In this document: piece by piece, positions 23,425 to 35,360 of the stretch
Layout: each line of letters begins with the position of its first letter
How positions within the stretch are numbered: position 1 is the stretch's first letter
Source of the DNA: Diphasiastrum complanatum
Taxonomy: Eukaryota; Streptophyta; Lycopodiopsida; Lycopodiales; Lycopodiaceae
NCBI GenBank assembly: GCA_029204225.1
Contig: CM055100.1
Span: 65,271,921-65,335,920, forward strand
Length of the DNA: 64,000 nucleotides
Reading direction: 5' to 3'
Program-made: the position numbers and the translations under genes
The notes under the pieces: model-generated
Told to the model about the DNA's origin: nothing
Seen by the model: the letters and a program-made list of their open reading frames with translations, nothing else
Databases searched by the model: none

Positions 23425-24600
23425 TCATCCTTTTTCAAGTAAACTGTGCGCTTTGTTAGTAGAATCTTGATTGAGTGGCTTTGTAAAGATATCAACTGTC
23501 ATTTCCTCTATGGGTATGAATACTATCTTCAATATCTTCTTCTCGACTAAGTCCCAAATCACATGATATTTGCTAGCTATGTGCTTCGTTTTTGAGTGAA
23601 ATACAGGATTTTTCGTAAGATAGATTGCCAAAGTGTTATCCATTAACAAGACATAAGGTTTAGAAATAGATTCATCAAATCCTTCCAACATCTGTTTAAT
23701 CCAAATCAGTTGTTTTCCATTTTGGCTGCTACTACATATTCCGCTTCACAGGAAGATTGAGCTACTGATGTTTGCTTCTTGCTTATCTCGAGTATGGCTG
23801 CGAGAGTACAACCTCCTGAAATGCTTTTGCTATCATCCTTCATGGATGCCCAGCTTGCATCACTATAAGATTTGATGTGAAATCCAGCTTCATTCAAATA
23901 ACACAGTCCATAGTCTTTCGTTTCCTGGAGATATTGTAGTACTCTCTTTTGTCAACTTCCAATGCAACGATCATGGGTTCTGATTATATTGTCTCAGCCT
24001 GTATACTGCAAACTATATCAGGTATGATGTTGTCTGCTAGATATACCAATGATCCAACCAGCCTATGATAGGGTATTTTGGCCATTCATTCCTCTTCCTC
24101 GACAGTCTGCGGAAAATCTACCTTGCTCAGTATTGTTCCAAGTATCATGGGAGTATGTACACCTTTGCATTCGAGCATGTTGAAGTCTTCAATGAACTTT
24201 TGAGTGTACTTTTGTTGGTGAAGATACAACTTACCACCTTCAAAGTCTCTCAGGATCTGCAAGCCTGGATAAATTTTAGCTTCTCCTAGGTCAGCGATCT
24301 CAAATATTTCAGAAATGTCTCTTTTGACATTTGAAATTAACTTATTACTTCTTGAGAAAATAAGTGTGTCATCAACATAGACAACTAGAATGATTATTTT
24401 ATTTTGGACATGCTTGATATAGACATTTGACTCAACAAATAGAGATTTGAAGCCTAAGGAACGTAGTGCTTTGTCCTTCTTTCTATACCATTGTCTAGCT
24501 GCTTGTTTCAGACCATAAATGCTTTTATTCATGTGACATCCATGTTCTGGATATTCTTGGTTTACAAAACCAAGTGGCTGGTCCCTTAACCAGCACTTTT
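23425..24600 (-). pseudogene. element C RT (second half) and RNase H
   Basis: Read on the minus strand: PLGFVNQEYPEHGCHMNKS, SIYGLKQAARQWYRK, the catalytic YVDD (24086-24532 piece), ADLGEAKIYPGLQI, then RNase H SYSDASWASMKDDSKS with SSCEAEYV (23706-23897), and ISQ-free tail VDIFTKPLNQDS ending at a stop near 23425. The first half of RT is absent. The pieces lie in different frames, separated by short indels. Confidence 0.85.
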
Positions 24601-25698
24601 CTTCTTTGTGACCTGATCTTCTGCATCTGTTGTAGATCTTCTTATCACCAGAATTCTTCTATTGTTTTCCAGATTGTTGTTCATTAGTCTTAGACTCATT
24701 CTTCTTAGACGACTCCCTCTTAAACTTAGACTTCTTAGAAGATTTATTCTTTTGAGTAAATAGAGCATTTTCAAAATCAGCATTGTCATCATAACGTTCA
24801 CGAGCTTCTACTTCCTCCTTAACTCCGTCTATTGCCTTTTGAAGTGTCATAGTCGCATCTTTCACCAATAAGGTTCTTGTTGTGTGGAATGACCTGGGTA
24901 GGGCTCGAATGAAATAACTAAACTGTTTTTCCTTAGAAATTGTATTTTCTGCACCAGAATTCTGCAAGGAAATAACAGATTTTTTATTTTTCGCACGAAT
25001 GTGTTCAGGTCTTTGCCGTCCCACTGTAGGTAAGTTAATTGGTCTTCCAAGAACATGATTTGATTACAAGATAGACACAATAATTGTTATAGCTTTGTCA
25101 TATGCAGCAACTCCTGCATCAAGATTCATGTGAGTTCGTCAAAGGTTGGCAATCTTTCTCTTGATGTTATTCCGCTCACAAACATCTGATAGGGTTCTGC
25201 AATGGCGCACAATGCATTGTGCACCAGCTCCACATCACGTATGCGCTCACCAATAGAATGCAGTTCATCCCTCATTGTCTTGATTCTGGTCATGTACGTT
25301 TGAATGTGCTCTCCTTGTTCCATTCGGGCACTATTCAGCTTTGACTTCAGAAACATGATTCTTGACGGATTCGACGTCTCAAACTGCTCCTTTAGCACAT
25401 CCCATGCCTGTCTGGGTGTAATAGCATCACAAATGTGGGTAATGATGTGATCCTTCATTGACAAGTCAATGAAGGTCAAAGCTTTCCTCATCTTTTTGTC
25501 GAACACTTTGATATCCGCTTCATTTGGCAGCCTTCTCTCATCACCTGTGATGACTTCCCACGTGTCTTTCTCTATCAGTATGTTTTTCATTTTGAATTTC
25601 CACACTACATAGTTGAAAATCCCATCCAATTTGCTACTTTCACTCAAAATGGACTCTCCCATGTTTGCCATCGCAAAACTGCTTGAAACTTCTGCCAT
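24601..25698 (-). pseudogene. element C gag fused to RT by internal deletion
   Basis: The minus-strand ORF starts at 25698 with an intact copia Gag N-terminus (FNYVVWKFKMKNILIEKDTW; DVLKEQFETSNPSR; LHSIGERIRDVELVHNAL). It is frameshifted near 25126 and continues to a Lys/Ser-rich tail and a degenerate zinc knuckle (NRCRRSGHKEEKCW, first Cys lost). Immediately after CWLR the sequence reads into the RT segment PLGFVNQEYPEHG. Protease, integrase and half of RT are therefore deleted, and the element could only move with proteins supplied by another copy. Confidence 0.85.
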
Positions 25699-26625
25699 AG
25701 GCTAAAAACAGTATGGCGAGGCCAACAGTGATGTCAAAAGTTGAAAATAATGACCTACACTTTTTCTCTTACCAGGCCACTCACCGCTTTTCCACCAATT
25801 TGAAAGCCAAATCGGCATCGCCTTTCGAAATGCACTCAGTCGTCAACTCCCAACAACGTGCCCAGTGGAATGGTGAAATCACTTCTGGCACACTCCAAAC
25901 ACTTTCTCCGCTGTAATCACTCTGTTTTGTTGTACCGTATTTGCAGGTACAGTTCGGGTGCCCTTCATTTGGAGGTTATAGCCTTTCGTTTGGGTCAAAA
26001 CGGGCAAAGGACCTAAAACTAGGGATTTTTTTTGTTTTTGAACTGTTTCTTCACCTTGAATAAACTTCACTCTTCACTTGTGAAGGGACCCAACTCCCAT
26101 TTCAGTATGAAAATTTTTAATGAAGTTGAAGGCCAAAATGCACTTCACTCCTTCAGGGCCCTCTTCACTAGCTTTTAGAGTTTGTTGACTTTAAAGCTAT
26201 GTGTATGACTGTATATAAAGTAGACTCTACTTTAAGGGGGAGAGTTAGAATTAAAGTAGAATCACTGTGCTACTGTACTGTGGGTTCTATCAGTGGATAA
26301 GGATCAGTTGGCCTCGCCACGAGGCAAGTCGATGGGACACGCGTCCCGCCAACGGCAACCTGGGTCATGCATGGGTTGTCTGAGTGAACAACTATATGTA
26401 CAGTGTAATTTCATTTTGAGAAATACAATTGCTATGTGAGCTTGCTGTGGAGAGTGTTTTCTGTCTGTGTTACTGTGTAGCATGATCTGTGTTCCTGTGC
26501 AAAGCAGATTCTAAGTTCCTTCGAGGTTGATCACGAACATTAATTTCTTTCTCATCTTTTGTCAAGTAAACTACGCACTTTGTTAGTAGAATCCAGATTT
26601 GTCTGATCAATTGTTCTACAATTTA

Positions 26626-27032
26626 TTTTTGAGTTGCTATTGCGCTACTGCTTTATCAACAGAGCTGCTTATTATCAGACTTATTCTCAGTTACTCAGAG
26701 ACAACTTAGAGTGCGCGATTTCTATTCGCTATTATTTTGCGCTCAATGGCATCTGATTTTGTTTTTCTGAATCAATACTATTTTCTTATTGCGTTCAGTA
26801 TATGTCAGAATGCATGCATCTCTGTATTGCTTTTGTGGCTGATAGAAATTGTCTGAGAATTCAATACTCTATGTTTGGCTACGTAATCACTTAGTATCTA
26901 GCAATTTCAAAGTTAGTTGCTAAAGATTGAACGTGATTTTCATCACTACTGCTTTGTTCAATTTTTGATAGGCGTACTCATGCATTAAAAGCAGGACGTT
27001 TCCGCATTACATTATCTATCCTATTTCCGACA
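26626..27032 (+). repeat. 3' LTR of element B, second part
   Basis: It resumes exactly where the first part stops (TTTTTGAGTTGCTATTGCGCTACTGC) and is collinear with about 17690-18083 of the 5' LTR. It ends ...TTTCCGACA followed by the AGGGG duplication. Confidence 0.9.
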
Positions 27033-28512
<1,480 letters not shown>

Positions 28513-28602
28513 ACCAAACCTCCTGCAGTTAGCAAGGTTCCTCAGGGGGCAATAAATACCTCTGAGAGAGGGTGCTAACTGCCCACCATAAACCCATTGA
28601 TG

Positions 28603-31005
28603 TCATTGGGCAAAGAATAGTATAATCTTGGAAAAAATTCTTTTCAAAATATTATTAACGAGCAAGCATAGTCTACTTCTCATGGAACCATTCTTTCGGA
28701 AAGAATCAATCAGAGTTTTTACTTCCTTGATAAAAGTTTCTTGCTTATTACAGTAGTACATGGCTAAAATAACCTGTGAGATGATTACTTCATAAGAGTT
28801 ATACACAAGTCTATTAAAAGCCAAGTGAATGTATTATAAGAAGGAAAATGGTAGTCCCCTTCATTTTTCATATTTGGCAAGATGGGTAGAACCAATAATA
28901 GGATTGAAAGTAGTGGCGATATTCAAAAAAATTATGTTATAACCTACAATACTATCATGGTCAATATCAAGAAAATCTAGAGGACATATCCAAAAAGGGT
29001 TATCCACTGAAGTATATCAAGAAAAAAAATCAATATTAGGATTATTGATAAAGCGTATGTCATCAACGTATTTGGATAAATGTTTAAATTCGGTCATAAC
29101 AGTAGTTGAGACCAAGTCTGGCAAGCCTTTTGATATACTGCATCTCAAAAAAGGATAACTACCAATTGCACCATGTTGGTGAGCATCAAAAGCCCGTAGG
29201 TATGCCACTTATCTATCGCCAAGTTTTATCAACCAATCTTACAATACGATTATCACAAGAAATGTATTCCACAGGCATAGTAAATCCTTTTAAATAGAGT
29301 TCCACGTATCGCCTAGCTTTTTAGACCATGAATATTTAAAACTTTGTGACTCTTGAACCCACTACTACTTAAGTTGGGTGTTACTAGCATATTTGAGAGT
29401 TGAGGTGATCATTCTATTCATAATAGTTTTAAGTCCCTCTGGACTGTCAAAAGTGATATACTTTCATAGCATTTAGACATGTCGGTCGTCCACATAGAAG
29501 TGATATTCATAGGAATATTTAGATAGGATGAATCACACTGCTAGAACAATGTAGTCTCCACATTTAGTAAGCTCTTATATGTGTTTGCCTTAAGGCTGCT
29601 CCCTCCATTAGGAAAGGACACAACATACCAAGAGTCCCCATTAGGAAAATAGCGAGTCTGGAAAAACAACAATTGTAAGCATTCATTATTCATCTAAATC
29701 ATTTTTTATGGGCCTTATATGTACAAAGTAGGTAAGGTAGTGTCTCACAACAGAAGAATTTTTTAGGTAAAATAGCAGTGATCTTGTTTATAGCATATTG
29801 TAATGAGTTTTCAACATAATTGTTTGAATATCAAAAAATGAGTTTGGGCTAGTTAGTTTTGTATGGCTAATGTTCTAACAAAGTAAGTGCACATAACACA
29901 TGGATTACGTTGCACCTTCTTGTGTGTTTGGTTAAAAATTTCTTTATTCGCAATTCTCATTTTAGTATTCGATACAATATTACCATGAAGCCATTTATGA
30001 CCTTTCAGGAAGTTAAGGGCATCATTTTTACAAAAAATAGCATGTTCCTTAACAGTATCCATATCTAAGTTTTGAGAAGCGGGTATGATAGTTTAAACTA
30101 GCCATCATGAAGTTCGAAAGCAACGTCATTAATATTAGACTGTTGTAATGTAAGATGATTCAGTCCTTTTTCCAAAGATTTACTTAGAACGACACTTTTA
30201 ATCATAACGCAATTAGTAGTGATAACATGACCGAATTTATCAGATAAGAAACCATTAAAGTGTTTAATACTATGGCAATAGCGAGATTTCATATTATGTA
30301 TTTCAAAATCATAAAAAACATCATAAGGGAAGTACTAGTCATGCTTGACAATGGGAAGATAAGACCAGCCAAATATAATATCATAAAAAAAATCATCAAT
30401 GGCACGAAAGAGTCTAAGTAAAATGTGAGCATAAAACTGCTTCACATGGATAGTTTCAAAAACATGATTACGATAAAGGTGTAAAAAAACTTTTCCCATG
30501 TTGGTGTTAGTATTGAGTCATAGTCGACCAATCACGTTGGTGATAACTTTCTTTCTTTCTGCAACCCCATCCTCTTGCATAACAATCAATCTCTATAAAA
30601 TTTTAATTTCTTTACAGGTAAGTCGCTCTTTGCGTTATTGCCTTGTCCTTCCTTTCCCTTGTAGCCAGTAAACTTTCTTTTCCTTCCAGCACCAAACCCA
30701 AAAATGATTGAGTTAGGATTGTTAAGATTGAATGTGCCTTTGTCTAAAATCTGAAAATGTTTAATTTCCTAACGTGTCTCTTTGAGAATGTGAGCTACTC
30801 TCGTATCCATCCTCCTCTTCTTATATGGGGGCCTCAAACATGGGGGCCTCAAACCCTCAATACGACTTTGCAAGATCGTAGGAATACCATCATTTACAGT
30901 TGTATTTTCTTCTCCTATCATTTCCATAGCATTTAGAGCTTGGATGATTGGTTTGAGTTCTTCCAAAACCTCAAAATTGCATATGGGTTCGTCATGTGTA
31001 TCCAA
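28603..31005 (-). pseudogene. Penelope-like reverse transcriptase remnant, copy 1
   Basis: Minus-strand fragments run in order: 30769-31005 (N-terminal region), about 30600-30760, 30098-30292 (SKSLEKGLNHLTLQQSNIND), 29853-30062, a motif-A-like TTDMSKCYESI near 29467-29495, then 29017-29208 with HLSKYVDDIRFINNP (YVDD at 29059-29070), and 28603-28824 with VYNSYEVIISQVILAMYY. Motifs A and C are about 138 codons apart, which suits an RT. The KGLNxxxL segment upstream, the YVDD-xx-F-INN block and the ISQ-xI-x2-Y block downstream resemble Penelope-like elements rather than copia or Ty3. Stops and frameshifts are frequent and I see no GIY-YIG endonuclease. Another non-LTR RT class is the alternative. 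Confidence 0.55.
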
Positions 31006-33590
31006 TGGTAAAATATCTTCTCCTCAAACACAAGTCATTTTCTTGCATTAAGTTGGATCACATACGGAACATCTCCTATAGACTTGAAATGTCAAAGGAT
31101 GCATAAGTCATGAATCCCATTCTCTTTAGGTCCTCAAAGGGACATCCCATTTGGAACATATTTACACCCTTAAGAAATGGCATACGATGATTCTTATATA
31201 AAGTAAATGTCTCATTGTTGTCAGACATGGCGTCAAGTTGATGAGCGAATCAATCTGGACACAAATATGCCTCAACCTAGATCTTCTTCCTCTTTGCAAT
31301 CAACTTCAAGAGCTGAAAAGGCATCCGCTATGAAATTGAAATAAGATGTATATGATCCTAATGATGTGGATAGATACATTGAATGTGAGAAGTTTTTTAT
31401 GTGTGATTAACAAAAATAATTGAATAATCAATAATCAACAACAATACCCAAGAGCAACAAGATTTAATTTTATCTTCAGTTTTATGTCTACCCCTCAGCC
31501 TAAGACTGGATCTTGATGAAGGCTTACAAAATAGATTAGCTTGATCTAGGTCTCTCAAACTCCTCCACTTCATTTTGGACCTAAAATTAATAGGGCCTAA
31601 CCCTGAAGTCAACAATCCCTTGACCTATGATGAGTCACCAATCTTATGACACTAACTTGTCTAGATTTCCTACAAAGTAGGGGCGTGATTCTCCCCAACA
31701 AATGACAAACATGTGTTGAAGGTGACATGTGCCAGGAGACCCTAATATACATTTTCAATCTTAGTGGAGGTCAAGGTTGACTGGCCATACCAAATTAGCC
31801 ATGAGTGACCAAAACTCGTCAAGTTAAAATTTGCATTTTCAACAACACAACTCGTGTTGAGGCACCAATGTCTAGAAACACATAGATATTAATGTATTTG
31901 CAAAGCTCACTTGTAAAGGTCTTATAAATTAGCATGGCAAGAGAGCTTGAAACCCTTTGGTCTAACATGAATCTTGACTTTTGGAGCTTGCAATTGTACT
32001 CAAAGATGTTCATAGAGCAATCTTAAGGTTCTATAAGGGCTATATGGTGTGCGGGCCTCGCGTGTGCCCAACCAAATCCGAATAGTTGTGTAAAGGAATG
32101 CTATAGGATGCAAAGTTTGGTGCATGAAAAATCTAGAAACATTGAATTTAATCCACTCTACACCATTGATTGCAATGATGCTTAACTTAGAGCCATAGGA
32201 TTCAAGCTTGTTGGCCCTCAAGTTCTTTGTTATAGCTTTGAGAGAGTGGATCTTTTTAGTCAATTTGTCCATGTTTCTTATGGTAGAAATACTGGTTCAT
32301 TCTAATTCAAGGTTGTAACAATAGTTTGGACTGGGGGAGCTTAGATGCTCGCAATCAATAGGTACTAAAGTTTAAGTTAGGGGCAAAAGTACCTCACTTA
32401 GGCATAAGTAATAACGAGTTGTGAGGATCAAGCTAATCAATTGAAAGAACTAGCTCTTTGTTGTTGAAAGAAGAGTTTTGGACATTTAGTTGGGAGGAGG
32501 CCAGTGGTGCAAAAATTGGCTCAATTGAGATGATCTTTCCTTTGATAGGGATTGGAGGGGTGCAAGGAGCCAAGAGGGGCTTACAAGTGGTAGAGCATTT
32601 AGTTTTGAAGTGCCAAGGTTTTGTATTGGAAACAAGCATTAACAACCATATAATTTTGATTTTGTTGGAGTTGACCTGATGATGTTTAAGCAACTGGGAA
32701 GATTTTTGTAAGCTTTCAAATCATGCAAGCTTTTACGTGAATATCTACTAGATGGGCATTCCAATGTCTATGTTTTTTTGCTTGTTCCAAAATAAATACT
32801 CGTTATTCAATTGCGGCAACTCAAAAGATCAAGCAAGTGCATATTTAATTTAATTGTCAATTGTTGGTTGCCTTTTCCTCTCACCAGCCTTTTTTTGTTC
32901 ATTACTTATTCTTCAAGAAACATTTCCTTCCGACTATGTATTTGTATGTGTAACCTATGATGTGCACACATAATAACCACACTAACACCAAATTCCAAAT
33001 ATATCCAACTAGACATATACAATGTGCCTTTTTTAGTTGTTTTCTCGTACGTGAAGCATAAACATGCACTAGAGCATTAAATGAAAGGGAAAAAAAAATG
33101 GTACCAAGAACCTATTCATCAATTTGAATCTTAAATTATCAACTCAAATTTTACCTAATTGGCAAGTGGAAACCACATTTGGGGACCATTGATATCCACT
33201 ATAATATTTAGTTCTGATTGGTTATATTTTCATCCCTATGAGAATTCAGAGCCCTCTTGAATGGACTTTGAAATGGAATCTTCTAACCTCTCTCAAGGTG
33301 TAACTTTTGGGCAAGATTTTTGTGATAGCTTCACAAAATGTGATTAAAGGCACCTTGTTGAAACTACTAGCGAGTCCTTTTGTTGAGCCACAGTAACATG
33401 ACAACGAGACGAGAGGATGAACCATACTTCTGATAATATGCCTCCAAATGAACCAGTTTGAAATTGAAAGGCAACCCCTTATTTTAGAAACAAGGTCTTC
33501 TTCTGATAAAATAGATGCCCCCTTCACATAAGTTCTCAGCTCCAAACTTCAATGTATGTAGCCTTGAAACTAGAAACCTTAGTCTTTTGA
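31006..33590. other. gene-free AT-rich intergenic sequence
   Basis: Only short open stretches occur on either strand (for example 32000-32272 and 33246-33545, minus), none with recognisable motifs. Its left part may continue the Penelope-like element. No tandem array stands out. Confidence 0.3.
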
Positions 33591-35150
33591 CATGGAAGGG
33601 TTTCAGACAAAAAACTTTCATCTATACCCTTTAAACTTTCAAAATAAACTGGAGCCAACAAAAGGAGGAAGTGTTTTGAAATGGACATCCAAGAAAGAAG
33701 ACAATATAAGCACTCCACAAATGAGCTTGAAAATAGAGAGATGGAAAACAAGTTGCAAAATAGAAAATGAAAACCTTCAAAAGCAGGTTTCACAAATGAA
33801 CTTGAAAATAGGGAGACAAAAAAAAGTTGCAGAATTAGAAACAATAAACACAAAATATCATCAATATTTTACCCTTACTGCTATGTACTCCTCCAATATG
33901 CACTATGAAGTTGACACATGGAGTGCAGATATACCCGGTCCAGCCATTCAATATGTATCTTCCAAACAAACCAAAAAAAAATACATTTCATTTCTATAAC
34001 ACGAAAGAAGTATCTTCTGCTCACATGTAGGAATTGTGTCCACGTTCTGTGCGGAATGAACTTATACTGTACAGCTGATAACTATGATGGCATATATATG
34101 TGGAAAATAATTAATCTGAAGTTTCACAAATACAGACGGCCATCTTAAAAATTAGGTGACTCTCTGCAGGAATGCCCAAAAAGGTACAATCAGACATGTA
34201 GCATACAGCAGCAGATTAAAATAAAATTGACAAACATGACTGACAGCATACAGCTTTGGTCCTGAAATAGGAACTAAAAACAGCAACAAACTAGTGCCAC
34301 TAATAAAAATCTGGCAAATATTGGAAAATATCTAACCTTGAACGATTTAATTGGGATTTGCTGCTTGTTTGGGGCTTCAGATAACTTAGGCAATTCCACA
34401 TTTACCAACTTACAAGAACAATATTGCACATGCAACTAGATCTGCCAAATCATTTGTCAAGTACTTCACAGCAAATTTAGGAACTCATGAAAGCAGGATA
34501 TAGTGATCAAAAAGTGGTTCCTTGAGCCTCAGAATTCGTCATTACAACTCAACAAGTGATTTCAATAAAAAGTATTTACATCCTATTCTAGTCAATATCC
34601 AGCACTATATTCCTCATTGACATAGGTTTGTAATAACAAGGTAGTGAATAAACAAACCTAAACAGTAGTTTACGTTATAAATTACATTCTAAAGTATGCT
34701 GCACTTCATTTGCAGAATGAGTCATTATACAAGAGAATCTGAGACCATTATTACTTGTCCAGACAAACAAAAGATGACTGGAGATACAAAACCTCTAACC
34801 TGCAAATTGGAAAAAAAAATTGATCTGACGAGATAAAAGAAAAATGAAAATGAAAAGTGTGAATCTGGAAGAATTGGAAAGACCCGGATCCACCTGAGAC
34901 GTAGCAATATAATCAAACTTATTGTGACCATTAGAACTTTCTCAATCAAATGATTTCTACTCAAATCAGGAGAACAGGATGTAACATATGATGACAAAAT
35001 TTTCTTCTCGAAGGGAGCTAATGAGATCTTAGTTTTAACTGTTGGTTTCCATAAAAGCGAATGTCACTTTTTCTGATCCCAAAACACCATGCTAGGATGC
35101 ACCGGCTTGACAAATGTCGCACAATATCAGCAAACAATGCATAACCATTT
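33591..35150. other. intergenic sequence 3' of the AAA-ATPase gene
   Basis: A plus-strand open stretch (33592-33999) is Lys/Asn-rich and contains a near-duplicate segment of roughly 40 bases (ATGAGCTTGAAAATAGAGAG near 33721 and ATGAACTTGAAAATAGGGAG near 33798). I do not consider it a gene. The last several hundred bases before 35150 probably include the 3'UTR of the minus-strand ATPase gene; no poly(A) site could be fixed. Confidence 0.35.
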
Positions 35151-35360
35151 CTACGAGTCTGAAGGGCTTCTCCTGTTGGTGCTGCTAAGCACAGACAAAA
35201 GCTTTAAAAGATCTGTTGCAGAGAGTTCTTGCTCAGTACCTGCCCTTGATTGACCATCGAAAACCCTTTGTGTATTTTGGTATTCATAAGCGGCTGTCTT
35301 TGAAGTTGTTGACTGCTTTAAAACAGTTTCAAAGTCCGACTGCCTCAAAGCCCTTGGTAA
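35151..35360 (-). CDS. MSP1: AAA-ATPase exon 5 (C-terminus)
   Basis: It encodes residues 322-389, beginning LPRALRQSDFETVLKQS, the conserved end of the AAA lid, and closing with a Ser/Thr/Leu-rich tail (LLKLLSVLSSTNRRSPSDS). The tail is longer than in yeast and animal Msp1/ATAD1 as I know them. Acceptor TTTGCAG|TTACCA. Confidence 0.93.
   Translation of the reverse strand, partial: LPRALRQSDFETVLKQSTTSKTAAYEYQNTQRVFDGQSRAGTEQELSATDLLKLLSVLSSTNRRSPSDS

Larger units (their letters stand above)
22647..26620 (-). mobile_element. nested minus-strand copia element C, internally deleted
   Basis: The 3974-bp insertion has ends TGTAGAA...TTCTACA and is flanked by ATTTA (22642-22646, 26621-26625). The undisrupted 5' LTR of element B has a single ATTTA at the same point. 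Inside, on the minus strand, lie gag (25698 to about 24610), an RT second half and RNase H (about 24590-23425), then a 3' region with a TATAAATA box near 22955. The right-hand 920 bases are a mosaic: about 80 bases at 26520-26602 match the pol 3' end near 23370-23475, and a plus-strand purine tract (TTAAGGGGGAGAG, near 26231) lies inside. The LTR pair could not be fully resolved. Confidence 0.8.
16913..27032 (+). mobile_element. complete Ty1/copia element B with a nested insertion
   Basis: The element is flanked by identical 5-bp target duplications AGGGG (16908-16912 and 27033-27037). Its 5' LTR is 16913-18083 and the 3' LTR is 21878-22646 plus 26626-27032; the second is interrupted by element C and one copy of its duplication. 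Removing the insertion gives a 3' LTR of 1176 bp against 1171 bp for the 5' LTR, strong support for the boundaries. Without the insert the element is about 6.1 kb. The LTRs differ at perhaps a tenth of positions by eye, and the coding region has many stops and deletions, so it is an old, dead copy. Confidence 0.92.
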
